Source: Echinicola pacifica DSM 19836 (lineage in GTDB: Bacteria; Bacteroidota; Bacteroidia; Cytophagales; Cyclobacteriaceae). Taken from it: a stretch of DNA of 64,000 nucleotides. Shown here piece after piece: positions 54,201 to 63,876 of this stretch. Within the stretch, counting starts at the first letter, position 1; every line of letters begins with the position of its first letter. The stretch is taken from assembly GCF_000373245.1 (NCBI RefSeq), contig NZ_KB890738.1:501713-565712 (forward strand), given 5' to 3'. Under the pieces are notes generated by a model. It searched no databases, was not told where the DNA came from, and worked only from the letters and a program-made list of their open reading frames with translations. A program made the translations under genes and the position numbers.

Positions 54201-54709
54201 ATAATCGCACTTATTTAGATTAAATCTTATTAGAAGCGTATACTTAATATTTGATAGTATTACTTATAGAACTGGCAAATGCAGTCCATTAAATAATCAT
54301 AGTTGCAATTTATCAGACCTAAAATAGGTTCATTATTCCTTCCTCAACTGGAATGAGCATTTATCTTGGATAGTTCTCTTCCCCCAACATAGAGACCTGG
54401 AAGCTCGTTTTTGGCCTATAAGAGTGAAAAAACATGGCGCTGCTTCTCTGTCACTTTAAAAGTAATGGCAGCAGCAAGCCGCAAAGTGATAAATTCATTG
54501 AAGATCCAACATTCGCTTATACAATAACAGGAATGCGGAGGGTAAAAAAATCATCAACTCCGTTTCAATTACACTAGGCATATAGGAGGAAAGAAACCAT
54601 TAGTAGGATTCCTGTGGCACTAAGCAGGGAAATTTATGAGATGCAAAAACTTCCTTAGACAGACCATAAAATCTTATTTACCAGCTTTTACCTTCCCAGC
54701 AAGTAGCTC

Positions 54710-55708
54710 TTATTCGTCAGATGACATCTGATTAGTCCTGATGAGGGTATGGCCGGGACTGTCTTTGGGGTTGTTTTGATGAAATTCGTTAAGCTCTTTA
54801 TTGATGATCTCCGTGAATAAGGCTGCTCCATCAGGATTGAGGTGGGTATTGTCTAGAAAATAGCGTGGGTTATCCTCCAATGTATGCTCGTAATTCCAGA
54901 AGAATACGTCTTTATTATCCACAAATTTCGATACAAATTTCTCTCTACGATCAATGACTTCATCAGAAGCCATATCATTGTTCAGGTAGTATTTGGGAGG
55001 GGAAAGGAATATTACCTGAATCCCGCGATCTTTGCAATAGCCGATAAGCTGTTGCAGAATTTCTTGATTTTTGGTATTTCTTTCGTCACTTACCGTATTC
55101 TGATAGATAAGGCGCTCGTAGAGTTTACCAGACTTTTCTAATTTCTCAATATCATAATCTGCATTACCAAAGAGGTCATACAATGCTGATAGTTTAAATA
55201 TAAAACCTGCATCGTTATAGCGTTCTATATTCTTCTCATCCATCATATAGGAAAAGAACAGTTTGGTATAGAATTTAAAATTGGCGGTGAGAAGCCAGTT
55301 GTTTTTCAGGTCTGACTCATAATTCTGGATATCATAATAGATATTAAACAGGTGATTACTTTCCCATTTTTGATTATTATCGTTCTCCAAATAGCCCAGC
55401 GACAGGTCAAAAAAGACATATTTAAGTTCTGGAAGCTGCGGAGCAAACTTAGAAAACAGCATCATATTAGTATTTACAGCACTGGCTTCATGAGCCAAGG
55501 AGGCGGTGGTGATGTCCATTCCCAGAGGGTCTATCGCGCGCCAGGTATAGGAAGGCCCCAGGATCAAGGCCTCCACCTGATCCTTATTACTTTCCAGGTA
55601 CTGCTTTTTCGCTTTATAGTAATTTTCTCTAAGGTAAAGCTCCATAGAGAAGAATATCACTGCGATAGGCAATACAAAGAGGGCAAGATTTACGAGGTAT
55701 TTTTTCAT
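54710..55708 (-). CDS. Membrane-anchored SGNH-like protein of an O-acylation pair
   Basis: A 332-residue protein with one N-terminal membrane helix (about 5-22) and an extracytoplasmic domain with SGNH hydrolase features: ALILGPSYTWRAIDP with candidate nucleophile Ser53, and DNTHLNPDGAALF with Asp286 and His289 forming the D-x-x-H block. It lies 12 bases after an MBOAT acyltransferase gene, the same arrangement as AlgI with AlgJ/AlgX or DltB with DltD. In those systems the MBOAT protein passes an acyl group across the membrane and the SGNH partner transfers it to a polysaccharide or teichoic acid. The acceptor polymer here is not known. A 25-residue polar tail ends the protein. Confidence 0.85.
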   Translation of the reverse strand: MKKYLVNLALFVLPIAVIFFSMELYLRENYYKAKKQYLESNKDQVEALILGPSYTWRAIDPLGMDITTASLAHEASAVNTNMMLFSKFAPQLPELKYVFFDLSLGYLENDNNQKWESNHLFNIYYDIQNYESDLKNNWLLTANFKFYTKLFFSYMMDEKNIERYNDAGFIFKLSALYDLFGNADYDIEKLEKSGKLYERLIYQNTVSDERNTKNQEILQQLIGYCKDRGIQVIFLSPPKYYLNNDMASDEVIDRREKFVSKFVDNKDVFFWNYEHTLEDNPRYFLDNTHLNPDGAALFTEIINKELNEFHQNNPKDSPGHTLIRTNQMSSDE

Positions 55709-55720
55709 AAATTATAGCCC

Positions 55721-57145
55721 TTAGAATTGAAAGTAAAGAAAATCCTGAGGTCTGCCGCCATAGTAAAATACGGCAAACAGTAAGGCATAATACACGCCCC
55801 ATCGCAGCAATTTTGGAGAATAAATACCTGTCAGGTCAAGTCCATGCTCTTTTTCACGCTGAAACCACTCGATCAAGATCATCAAGCCTAATCCGGCAAT
55901 GGCCTTATTCTGGGGCACTAGCGGAATAGAAAACAATGAGGGATCGAATAATTGTACCATATAGTTAAAGCTTTCGGAAATAGGCTGCATCAAAAATAAC
56001 ACCCCAAGAAAGATAAAACTCATCTGAGTAGAAAATATTTGCCAGGTTTCTTTCCAGGAAGGAAGTATTTTTCCATGAGCAACGGGCTTTCTGAATTTTT
56101 TCCGTCGGAAAACCACTGGCATAAATAGCAAGGCATGGAGCAAACCCCACATCACATAGGTCCATGCTGCGCCATGCCAAAAACCGGTAATTAGGAAGAT
56201 GATCAGGATATTACGCACTACCTGCCATCTGCGGAAGCCTTTCAGTCTCTTGATCACATAATCGCTAAACCATGAAAACAAGGAAATATGCCACTTCTGC
56301 CAGAACTCCGGAACGGAGCGCGCAAAAATAGGAAAGTCGAAATTCTTCATCAGTCGGAATCCAAACAGCCTTCCTGTGCCTATGGCAATATCTGAATAAC
56401 CTGAAAAGTCACAATAAAACTGAAAAGCAAATGCCACCAGACAGACCAATAAGGTGCTGGCACTATGCTCCTCATAATTCATGGCAATGCCGCTGGTAAA
56501 AATTGCAAGGTTATCCGCCACTACCACCTTCTTGAATAAGCCCCATAGCATCTGACGCATACCATCGGCCGCCTCACTATACTGAAAAGTACGCTTATTC
56601 TGGAACTGTGGAAGGAGGTTGGTCGCCCGCTCAATAGGGCCCGCCACCAGCTGAGGGAAGAAACTTACATAGGCAAAAAAGGCGAAGAAATCCTTCGTCC
56701 CCTTTAGTTTCCGATCATATACATCGATGGTATAACTAAGGGTCTGCAGGGTATAAAAACTGATGCCCACCGGAAGGATAATATCCAGACGGTCTGCCGT
56801 AAATCCGAAACCCATAAAGGAGAAAGTACTGACAAAGCTATCTAAGAAGAAATTATAGTATTTGAAAAAGCCCAAAAGACCCAAATTCACCGTAATGCTC
56901 AGGCCTAATAAGGCATTACGCGTCCGCTTCTCCTCCGCTTGATTAAGTAATATACCCACTAGGAAATCCACCCCACTACTTAGGGCGATCAGAAATAAAA
57001 ACCGCCAATCCCACCAGCCATAGAATAAATAACTGGCTGCCAGGATTAAGGCATTCTGAAGCCTAAGGTTTTTCGAAAAGACAAACCAGTACAGAAAAAA
57101 TACGCAGGGCAAAAATAGAGCAAACTCCAGAGTTGTGGTTAGCAT
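55721..57145 (-). CDS. MBOAT family O-acyltransferase (AlgI-like)
   Basis: A 474-residue multi-helix inner-membrane protein of the AlgI/DltB type. Visible family features are the start LEFALFLPCVFFLYWFVF, LPVGISFYTLQTLSYTIDVY, FVSFFPQLVAGPIERATNLLPQ-like sequence (YVSFFPQLVAGPIERA), FYCDFSGYSDIAIGTGRLFGF, and the active-site block TGFWHGAAWTYVMWGLLHA with catalytic His324 and the second His337. It would move acetyl groups from a cytoplasmic donor to an exported carrier or polysaccharide, together with the SGNH protein that follows. It is the first gene of this two-gene unit. No polysaccharide synthase gene is in the window. Confidence 0.95.
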   Translation of the reverse strand: MLTTTLEFALFLPCVFFLYWFVFSKNLRLQNALILAASYLFYGWWDWRFLFLIALSSGVDFLVGILLNQAEEKRTRNALLGLSITVNLGLLGFFKYYNFFLDSFVSTFSFMGFGFTADRLDIILPVGISFYTLQTLSYTIDVYDRKLKGTKDFFAFFAYVSFFPQLVAGPIERATNLLPQFQNKRTFQYSEAADGMRQMLWGLFKKVVVADNLAIFTSGIAMNYEEHSASTLLVCLVAFAFQFYCDFSGYSDIAIGTGRLFGFRLMKNFDFPIFARSVPEFWQKWHISLFSWFSDYVIKRLKGFRRWQVVRNILIIFLITGFWHGAAWTYVMWGLLHALLFMPVVFRRKKFRKPVAHGKILPSWKETWQIFSTQMSFIFLGVLFLMQPISESFNYMVQLFDPSLFSIPLVPQNKAIAGLGLMILIEWFQREKEHGLDLTGIYSPKLLRWGVYYALLFAVFYYGGRPQDFLYFQF

Positions 57146-57735
57146 ATTGTCTTGCTTTTCTTGTTTGTGAATTAATTTTTACCAGTTATACCTTTCTTTC
57201 CGACTCTTCTACCTGTTTTGCATTTGAGGTACCAAATAAGCTATTACCAGCAACACCTTAAGCATATTGTATATAAACGGAAATCTTTGATGTTGTAAAT
57301 ATACAAATCAATAAATCTAAAAACCAAATATCTGTATATAAAAAACATTTTTAAAATTATAAAAGGCAATATAAGCGAAGATCAGCTTTCAAACAACCCT
57401 TTAAGGGCTTCAGGCCTCATGCGATGGCCATGTAAGATCCCTTAAAAAGGAAAAATTACCCATTATAATAGGGACTAACATGGTAAAATCCCCCTAAGTA
57501 AAGCAGATTTTACCAGCAAAAACACAGCATCTTCAAAAAACCAATCAAACGATCACTAAGGTGACTTTTAGTAAAATTTCATATTGCAAAAGTAAGTAAT
57601 CAAAATAAATTTGATAAATAATAAAACAAAAGGAAAAATTATTGTTATTTTAACGTTACGATTTCTTCATAAGAGCTTAATTTATTTTCCCTGACTCCAA
57701 AAATTCCATTTGGAAATTACCTAAGACTTAGTAGT
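57146..57735. other. Divergent intergenic region before the orphan sigma factor
   Basis: About 590 AT-rich bases between the MBOAT gene and the sigma factor gene. No gene, promoter consensus or strong hairpin was found. Confidence 0.45.
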
Positions 57736-58350
57736 ATGTCTATCATTGACTATATATCTTCATCGACAACAGCCGCGACTCCCAGCCATTGGTGGGAGCA
57801 GATACGCGCCGGAAATCAGGAGGGATTGAAGTCATTATATTCTCATTATATGCAGGACATGTTTCGCTATGGCATGGCGATTTATGATCATAATAGCCTG
57901 GTAAAAGACTGCATTCAGGAGGTCTTTGTGAGTCTGTGGAAGTACAGAAAGAGCCTAAAGTCTGACATAAATATCAAAGGATACCTTCTAAAATCCCTGA
58001 GCAACAAACTGCATAAGGAAATAGCAAAAGAAACCCAGCGCTACCACAGCAATTCCTGCGATCAATATGAAAACCTACTATTTACCGATTCTGAAGAGAA
58101 GAAGTTGATCGATAGACAAACACTTAGCAGCCAGCAGAAACACCTCGCAGAAGCTTTGTGTAAATTGCCTGAAAGGCAAAAGGAAGTTATCCAGCTTATA
58201 TTCTTCGAAAACCACTCCTATGAGGCGACCTCAGAAATCATGGGAATCAACCTACGATCGGCCTATACACTCGCGTGGAAGGCGATTTCCTCACTCAAAA
58301 AATCGGTTTTGCTGATTTCCTCACTCATTATGCAGCAACTATTATCTTAG
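57736..58350 (+). CDS. ECF-type RNA polymerase sigma factor, orphan
   Basis: A 204-residue sigma-70 family factor of the FecI-like group common in Bacteroidota. Region 2 is at about 30-90 (LKSLYSHYMQDMFRYGMAIY, then VKDCIQEVFVSLWKYRKSL), and region 4 at about 140-195 (ALCKLPERQKEVIQLIFFEN, then SEIMGINLRSAYTLAWKAIS). In most such loci the sigma gene is followed by a FecR-type anti-sigma and a SusC gene; here the next gene is on the opposite strand and no anti-sigma gene is present. What it controls is unknown. The start at 57736 is the first Met of the frame and fits the family. Confidence 0.9.
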   Translation: MSIIDYISSSTTAATPSHWWEQIRAGNQEGLKSLYSHYMQDMFRYGMAIYDHNSLVKDCIQEVFVSLWKYRKSLKSDINIKGYLLKSLSNKLHKEIAKETQRYHSNSCDQYENLLFTDSEEKKLIDRQTLSSQQKHLAEALCKLPERQKEVIQLIFFENHSYEATSEIMGINLRSAYTLAWKAISSLKKSVLLISSLIMQQLLS

Positions 58351-58449
58351 CTCCCAATAATCAAAAATACCTGTAGTACTTTTCTGACAGGCACTGCAAG
58401 CCATGCCAGCCTGTATCGCCTCGCCCAATAGCACAGACTAAGAGCCCAA

Positions 58450-60141
58450 TTACTCGATCAGGTACACAAAGCTAAAGTGCGCCACCACGTTTTTACGATC
58501 AAATCCAGGGATAAAATACTCTTCGGGATCATTTACCAAATACCAGTTATAGTTCAAGGTACTAATATATTGTAATTTGCCAGAAAGGAGGAATTTATCA
58601 ATCTTCCAATCGGCCACTACAGAGGGTACCAGATCCACGTATTTACGCCGGTAATCCTTTATGATTTCGAAGCTTTTATAGTAGAAGTCATTATTATGCA
58701 CCAATCGCTCCATCTGCACGCCCACCCGATTGAATTTTTTCATATAGCTCGCTTCCAGAAAGATCACATTACTTCCCGGCCCAATCCCCGCACCCAAAAC
58801 CTGGCCTTTATTGGTGTAGCCATGCCGCACATGGGGATGGGTGTACCATGAATCATAATCAAAAATCGTCTCCCTGACCACCTGGCCCATCTGCGTCATC
58901 TCTGAGCTCAGCTGAAAATAGGCGTCCTCTCCCTTCAGCGGGATCAGGCTGGTAAATCCAAAAGTAAAAGCTCTGGTAAGGTCCGGGTTGACCAGAAAAT
59001 CCCTGAGCATACGGCTATTGCCATTACTTCCATATTCTCCATAAAACTCAAATAGCCCTCCATGGCTCATCCATCTAAAGAATCCACTGCTGAGTTGATT
59101 TCTCTTATCTCGATCTACGTCTATGACATCAGCAGGACCTTTTGCTCCATTGAAAATGGGGAGGTAATCGGCAAATTTGCTCATATCATTATGATACATC
59201 TGGGAGACACTGCTATACCCAACGCTCAGGCCCGGCACCCACTTGGGCTGATAGCTAAAGGTGATCCCTGCCAGGTACCTCCAGTCATCCCTTTTGGGAA
59301 TATAAGGGCTAGAGTTTTTATAGACATAAGTAGAGTTTGGCGGCAAGAAACCTGAATTCTCAAGCTGCCCCATGACCAGCTGCCCTTCAAAGGCACCAAT
59401 AGAAGTGGTGAAAGGGCGCGCTGTCTCAATAGTGGCATGCAGAAACCCGGGAGCATTATTACTCATCAAGAGCGAATTTCTCCGAGCAGGCCCCCACCAG
59501 AGGTTTTCGGTGGATATCCCCGCCGAAAATCCCCCATAAGTATATTTGATACTGGACTGGCCCGGGAGGAATCGCGTATAACTCCCCGTCCCAAAGCGCT
59601 CAGGAATATCACTGGTATTGAGCCATTCATAATAGTCCATCCAATGGTAACCGTCCGTAAAAGTCGGAAATCCGATATAATCGAGATTTTGAGCAGCAAT
59701 AATTTCGGGCATCAGCTGGATGCTTAGCCCCTTATATTGTAAGTACATGCCGCCGCTCAGTAAAACCTGGGCGCCACTGTTGGGAATTAAAGCTCCGTCA
59801 TTGACCCCAAAGGCATATTCAGCATTGTACTGACTGCGAAAAGTAAAAGGCATCGCCTTAATATATCCGCCACCACGAAGGGTGTCTTTTTTAGGATCCA
59901 GCAAAAATGCATTAAAAGTCTCTGCTTCTTCCTCAGAAACATTGCTCAGATCCTCAGGGCGGGGGGAGAGTGGACGCAGATTAAAGGAGTAATCTGCGCT
60001 AAAATTCCCAATTAACTGTTGCCTGCGCAGGTATTCTCCCATGAGAGGATTATTGAGGTTTATCGTTTGGCCAGAGGCCATGCCGCTCACCAGAACTATT
60101 CCCATCAAAAGAAACTTATATATCGTCGTATTAGAAATCAT
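58450..60141 (-). CDS. Wzi-like capsule assembly outer membrane protein
   Basis: A 563-residue exported protein (signal MISNTTIYKFLLMGIVLVSG, cleavage near ASGQ) of the capsule assembly Wzi family, a beta-barrel that in Klebsiella and E. coli helps attach capsular polysaccharide to the cell surface. The family block STENLWWGPARRNSLLMSNN followed by APGFLHATIET is present, with SIKYTYGGFSAGIS before it and QLSSEMTQMG after it. Only 3 bases separate it from the upstream lipoprotein gene, so the two form an operon. No capsule synthesis genes lie in the window, so a different polymer may be involved. Confidence 0.9.
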   Translation of the reverse strand: MISNTTIYKFLLMGIVLVSGMASGQTINLNNPLMGEYLRRQQLIGNFSADYSFNLRPLSPRPEDLSNVSEEEAETFNAFLLDPKKDTLRGGGYIKAMPFTFRSQYNAEYAFGVNDGALIPNSGAQVLLSGGMYLQYKGLSIQLMPEIIAAQNLDYIGFPTFTDGYHWMDYYEWLNTSDIPERFGTGSYTRFLPGQSSIKYTYGGFSAGISTENLWWGPARRNSLLMSNNAPGFLHATIETARPFTTSIGAFEGQLVMGQLENSGFLPPNSTYVYKNSSPYIPKRDDWRYLAGITFSYQPKWVPGLSVGYSSVSQMYHNDMSKFADYLPIFNGAKGPADVIDVDRDKRNQLSSGFFRWMSHGGLFEFYGEYGSNGNSRMLRDFLVNPDLTRAFTFGFTSLIPLKGEDAYFQLSSEMTQMGQVVRETIFDYDSWYTHPHVRHGYTNKGQVLGAGIGPGSNVIFLEASYMKKFNRVGVQMERLVHNNDFYYKSFEIIKDYRRKYVDLVPSVVADWKIDKFLLSGKLQYISTLNYNWYLVNDPEEYFIPGFDRKNVVAHFSFVYLIE

Positions 60142-60144
60142 AAA

Positions 60145-60810
60145 TCACTTTACCGTTAGGGTGGTTACTTCAATGCCAGTGACCGACCAGCTTTCGTCAC
60201 ATATCTCCGAGAAGGCATTGTCCTGTGTGAGTTCGTCACCCCATACCACTGTGATATGGTCGGACTTATGCTTAATCAGCTTGCTAATAAGGTATTTGGA
60301 AGTCCAGCCCGGCACTCCCTCGTATTGGCAAAGCCCGGGAAGATGCTTCTGTAAAGCCCCTGTCTTAGGGTCATTATGGCGGCCATATTCCTGCGGGAAA
60401 GCTTGATATAAGCAATAGGATGAGTTGCAGACGCTATTGGAAAAGGTAGTTTCAAAAACACGATCGCCATCCACCTGGACATACCAAAGGTCAGGACCAC
60501 TAAGTCCGATAGTATTGCCATCCCAACTGTCATGCGCCAGAATCTCAATTTCTACTCTTACGGTATTATGATCAGGCAAATTATCCAGGGAAAGGCTGAT
60601 TTCTTCCTTATTATAATTCCCCATCACAGTATCCCCATTAAATACAAAAAGTCGAGCATTGTCTATTTGCGCCGTCCTTGCCTCATCACGGAAGTCGCTG
60701 ACATAGACCACCACATCCCCCACCAGGGCTTCCTGGGAGCATGATAGGAGGGACAAGATAAGTATGGCTCCAGAAAGAAGGGATGCCAAACGAGGGATTT
60801 TAAGTATCAT
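60145..60810 (-). CDS. Hypothetical lipoprotein paired with the Wzi-like protein
   Basis: A 221-residue predicted lipoprotein (lipobox LLSC, Cys24). No named family is recognised. Residues about 45-140 look like a beta-sandwich, and the stretch HDSWDGNTIGLSGPDLWYV with DRVFETTFSNSV resembles a domain common in secreted proteins, where WDG, GPD and TTFSN are the recurring words. The C-terminal half adds four or more cysteines (VCNSSYCLYQAFP, LPGLCQYEG, EICDESW), possibly two disulfides. It is translated just before the Wzi-like gene with a 3-base gap, so it may act with it at the outer membrane. The function is not known. Confidence 0.7.
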   Translation of the reverse strand: MILKIPRLASLLSGAILILSLLSCSQEALVGDVVVYVSDFRDEARTAQIDNARLFVFNGDTVMGNYNKEEISLSLDNLPDHNTVRVEIEILAHDSWDGNTIGLSGPDLWYVQVDGDRVFETTFSNSVCNSSYCLYQAFPQEYGRHNDPKTGALQKHLPGLCQYEGVPGWTSKYLISKLIKHKSDHITVVWGDELTQDNAFSEICDESWSVTGIEVTTLTVK

Positions 60811-60996
60811 GAGGAATATTAACCTTGAATAATCAGTTCATTTTCTGCTCCTTATATTGCCGCAGGCCAAAGCTTACTGCAAAAAAAACAAGGACACAAA
60901 TATAAACTAAATAAAGGGGAATGTCTCAGCCTAACAGACTGAAATATCCGCTGGCCAAAAGATGATTAAAATCATACCGCGGATCAATGAACCTTT

Positions 60997-63465
60997 TTAG
61001 TCCATATAATACACCCTCTTCACTCTGCTGCTGATATTGGTAAGGAGCTCATAAGAGATGGTGCCAATGGCCGCCGCTTGGTCCTTCAGCGGAAGCTCCT
61101 TGCCATAAACGATGACCTCATCACCCTCCTGTACCTCCTCCAGATGGCTGATATCCACCATGGTCATATCCATACACACATTTCCAATGACCGAAGCGAT
61201 CTTACCATGAATCATCACCTGCCCCTTGCCATTGCTAAAGCGCCGATCATAGCCATCGGCATAGCCAAGAGCAATCGTCGCTATCTTGCCATCAGCAGAC
61301 ATCATCCCTTTACGGCCATAGCCCACCGTATCTCCTTTTTTGAGAAGCTTGATCTGGGAAATGGTGGTCTTCAGCCTACTTACAGGCTGCAAAGCTTCAT
61401 CATGAAGGCCATTTACCTCTATCCCGTATAGGCCGATGCCCAGACGGACCATGTCCATCTGATATTCAGGATAGCGGATGATTCCCGCAGAATTCAGAAT
61501 ATGGCGCAAAGGAGTATCAGGAAGAATATCACTTATTCTGCTGGCCATTTGCATAAACAATTCCGCCTGACCTCTGGAAAAATTCTCATGAAGTGCCTCA
61601 TCAGCACCCGCCAAATGGGTGTAAAAACTAGCAATCTCAAGCTCGGGGAATTTACCAATCAAATGCAGCAGCTCCTCTAGATCTTCCTCCGCAAAGCCCA
61701 GTCGTCGCATGCCCGTATCCAGGTCCAAATGTACCGCCAATCGAGCGCCCGAAGACTTACAATATGCTCCCAGCTGCGCAAAAAACCGGCAGCTATACAC
61801 CACCGGCTCCAGCTTATTCCTGATCAGATTGCCAAATGACTCAGGCGCTGGGTTAAGCACCATGATGGGCAGCTGGATCTGATCATTCCGCAGCGCCACT
61901 CCCTCATCTGTATAGGCGACTGCCAGGTAATCTGCTTTTAGCTGCGCTAAATGATGCGCAATTTCTGTCGCCCCGCCCCCATAGGCGAAGGCCTTTACCA
62001 TCACCATAATTTTGGTGCTGGGTGCAAGCCGTTTTTTATAGAACGAAAAATTGTTTCTGAGGGCATTGAGGTTGATCTCTAATACGGTGCCATGCAGCTT
62101 CTCCTGCAGGCTGTCAACAATCTGCTCAAAGGCAAAATCCCGCGCACCCTTGATCAAAATCAGGTCATCTTCCAAACTAAGGGTGGCCAAACTCTCCAAG
62201 GCCTCCTTCGTGTTACCATAAAACAAGGACTCTCCCACATAGTAGCTCTTCAACAGCGGAATCCTATTTCCGACGCCCACCACCAGATCCAGCTGATAAT
62301 GAGTGAGCATATCGGCCAATTGCTGGTACACCGAATGCTGATCGCCCGCCTGAAGCAGGTCGGATATGATCAGGATCTTTCGCCGCTTGGCGCGTTGATT
62401 CTGCATGAACTCTAGGGCCACATCCAGGCCGGCAAGGTCATTATTATAGGTGTCATCGATCAGCAGACATCCCTTCTGGCCGGACTTCAGGCTGAGCCGC
62501 ATTTCTACCGCAGCTAAAAAGGGCAACTGCTCAGAAATCTCCCTTTCCTCCATCCCCAAAGTCAACGCCGTCACGATCACATGACGTAGGTTTTCTAAAG
62601 AAGCCTCATCCGTAAAAGCCGTCTGAAAGGTATAAACCCCCAAGTCTGGCTTCATCAGGGTGATCTTGCTGCCTTCAGCCTGCTTCTTTACTGTAAGTGT
62701 ATAATCACTGCCCGGCTGGTCCGACCATGCCACGAGCCTCTCAGCGGGAAAGTGCTGCTGGAGAACGGCCTTCACTTTGGCTTGATCCTTTCGATAAATG
62801 ATGAATTTCGATCGTTTGAATAGCTTTATTTTCTCAAGCAACTTCTCTGTCTCATCCGCAAAGCCTTCCGCGTGTGCAGTGCCAATGGTGGTAAATATCC
62901 CCAGATCAGGCTGGATGATATCCTCCAAAAGCTCCATTTCATGAGGCCTGGAGATCCCTGCTTCCAGAATGGCGAGCTGATGGGAAGGCTCAATGCCAAA
63001 TACCGAAAGTGGCACCCCTGTCTGGCTATTATAGCTTTTAGGACTTTTGGCTACCTGGTATTTGCTGCTAAGCAACTGACCCAGCCATTCCTTCACGATC
63101 GTCTTTCCATTACTTCCAGTGATAGCGATGACCGGCTTTTCAAACTGCTCCCTTTGGTATTTGGCCAACTGCTGGAGGGCAAGTACTGAGGAGGACACCC
63201 GCAAGAAAGTAGCCTCGGGATACCGATCCAAGTGCTCTGGTAAAGTCTCCACCACAAAAACACGCAGCTCCTGCTCGTAAGCCTGCATCAAATAAGCATG
63301 TCCATCCACCTTGAATCCCGATAGAGCAACGAATAAGGTCTCTGGCCCATAGATTATCTTACGGGTATCCGTGGAAATATAGGACACGGGATTCTCAGAT
63401 TTTGATCCAAAAACCTCCGCCTGCAAGAGTCCTTGCATTACCGACACAGGAATAGGTTTGAGCAT
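60997..63465 (-). CDS. murF-alr: Fused UDP-MurNAc-tripeptide:D-Ala-D-Ala ligase / alanine racemase
   Basis: An 822-residue fusion typical of Bacteroidota. Residues 1 to about 450 are the MurF ligase, with the ATP-binding loop ITGSNGKT (115-122), PKSYNSQTGVPLSVFGIE and LIDDTYNNDLAGLDVALEF. Residues from about 465 are the PLP-dependent alanine racemase, with the PLP Lys491 in VMVKAFAYGGG, HLDLDTGMRRLGF, and the second catalytic Tyr in GDTVGYGRKG; it ends with SYELLTNISSRVKRVYY. The fusion couples D-Ala formation to the last cytoplasmic peptide-addition step of peptidoglycan synthesis. Both halves look intact. It is a single gene with no clear promoter consensus. Confidence 0.97.
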   Translation of the reverse strand: MLKPIPVSVMQGLLQAEVFGSKSENPVSYISTDTRKIIYGPETLFVALSGFKVDGHAYLMQAYEQELRVFVVETLPEHLDRYPEATFLRVSSSVLALQQLAKYQREQFEKPVIAITGSNGKTIVKEWLGQLLSSKYQVAKSPKSYNSQTGVPLSVFGIEPSHQLAILEAGISRPHEMELLEDIIQPDLGIFTTIGTAHAEGFADETEKLLEKIKLFKRSKFIIYRKDQAKVKAVLQQHFPAERLVAWSDQPGSDYTLTVKKQAEGSKITLMKPDLGVYTFQTAFTDEASLENLRHVIVTALTLGMEEREISEQLPFLAAVEMRLSLKSGQKGCLLIDDTYNNDLAGLDVALEFMQNQRAKRRKILIISDLLQAGDQHSVYQQLADMLTHYQLDLVVGVGNRIPLLKSYYVGESLFYGNTKEALESLATLSLEDDLILIKGARDFAFEQIVDSLQEKLHGTVLEINLNALRNNFSFYKKRLAPSTKIMVMVKAFAYGGGATEIAHHLAQLKADYLAVAYTDEGVALRNDQIQLPIMVLNPAPESFGNLIRNKLEPVVYSCRFFAQLGAYCKSSGARLAVHLDLDTGMRRLGFAEEDLEELLHLIGKFPELEIASFYTHLAGADEALHENFSRGQAELFMQMASRISDILPDTPLRHILNSAGIIRYPEYQMDMVRLGIGLYGIEVNGLHDEALQPVSRLKTTISQIKLLKKGDTVGYGRKGMMSADGKIATIALGYADGYDRRFSNGKGQVMIHGKIASVIGNVCMDMTMVDISHLEEVQEGDEVIVYGKELPLKDQAAAIGTISYELLTNISSRVKRVYYMD

Positions 63466-63516
63466 AGTTTAGTGTTTTATGGGACTATTAGGAGCTGGAA
63501 GCCCATACGAAAAGCA

Positions 63517-63852
63517 TTAATAAAGTTTTGAGCCATTGGGAACGGGCAGGTCCACCGTGGCTAAGGCCACGTTTCCGCTCGAATCGTAAAAGCCAGTTAC
63601 CAATACTTCTGACATAATATTGGCAATTTGCTTAGGGGGAAAATTACATATGCAAAGCACCTGCTTGCCCACAAGGCTCGCTAAATCATAATTCTCGGTG
63701 ATCTGAGCAGAGGACTTTTTTATTCCTATTTCTCCCAAATCTACCTCCAGCTTATAAGCAGGTTTCTTCGCTTCCTGAAAGATTTCAGCTTTGATAATGG
63801 TGCCAATTCTTATTTCAACCTTTTGAAAATCAGAAAACTGAATCATTTGCAT
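63517..63852 (-). CDS. CsaA-like tRNA-binding domain protein
   Basis: A 111-residue single EMAP/tRNA-binding OB-fold protein of the CsaA type. The characteristic words are all present: [60 protein letters not shown] and the ending VPNGSKL. Bacillus CsaA is a dimeric chaperone-like protein that binds tRNA and has been linked to protein export. Met3 (63846) may be the real start, since the family begins with a short stretch before the DF motif. It is divergent from the partial gene at the window end. Confidence 0.93.
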   Translation of the reverse strand: MQMIQFSDFQKVEIRIGTIIKAEIFQEAKKPAYKLEVDLGEIGIKKSSAQITENYDLASLVGKQVLCICNFPPKQIANIMSEVLVTGFYDSSGNVALATVDLPVPNGSKLY

Positions 63853-63876
63853 ATTATCTATAAATTTGTATATTTG
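63846..63876 (+). promoter_or_regulatory. Bacteroidota-type promoter of the gene at the window end
   Basis: TTTG (63846-63849), 19 bases, then TATATTTG (63869-63876) matches the consensus exactly; an overlapping TAAATTTG lies at 63861-63868. It overlaps the start of the divergent CsaA-like gene. The leader contains a hairpin CCTCTTT/AAAGAGG (63881-63887, 63901-63907). Confidence 0.7.

Larger units (their letters stand above)
54132..54709. other. Upstream region of the siderophore receptor
   Basis: It holds the promoter and palindromes annotated separately. The rest, about 54240-54709, shows no gene, tRNA or clear terminator for the minus-strand operon or the gene pair that follows. Confidence 0.5.
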
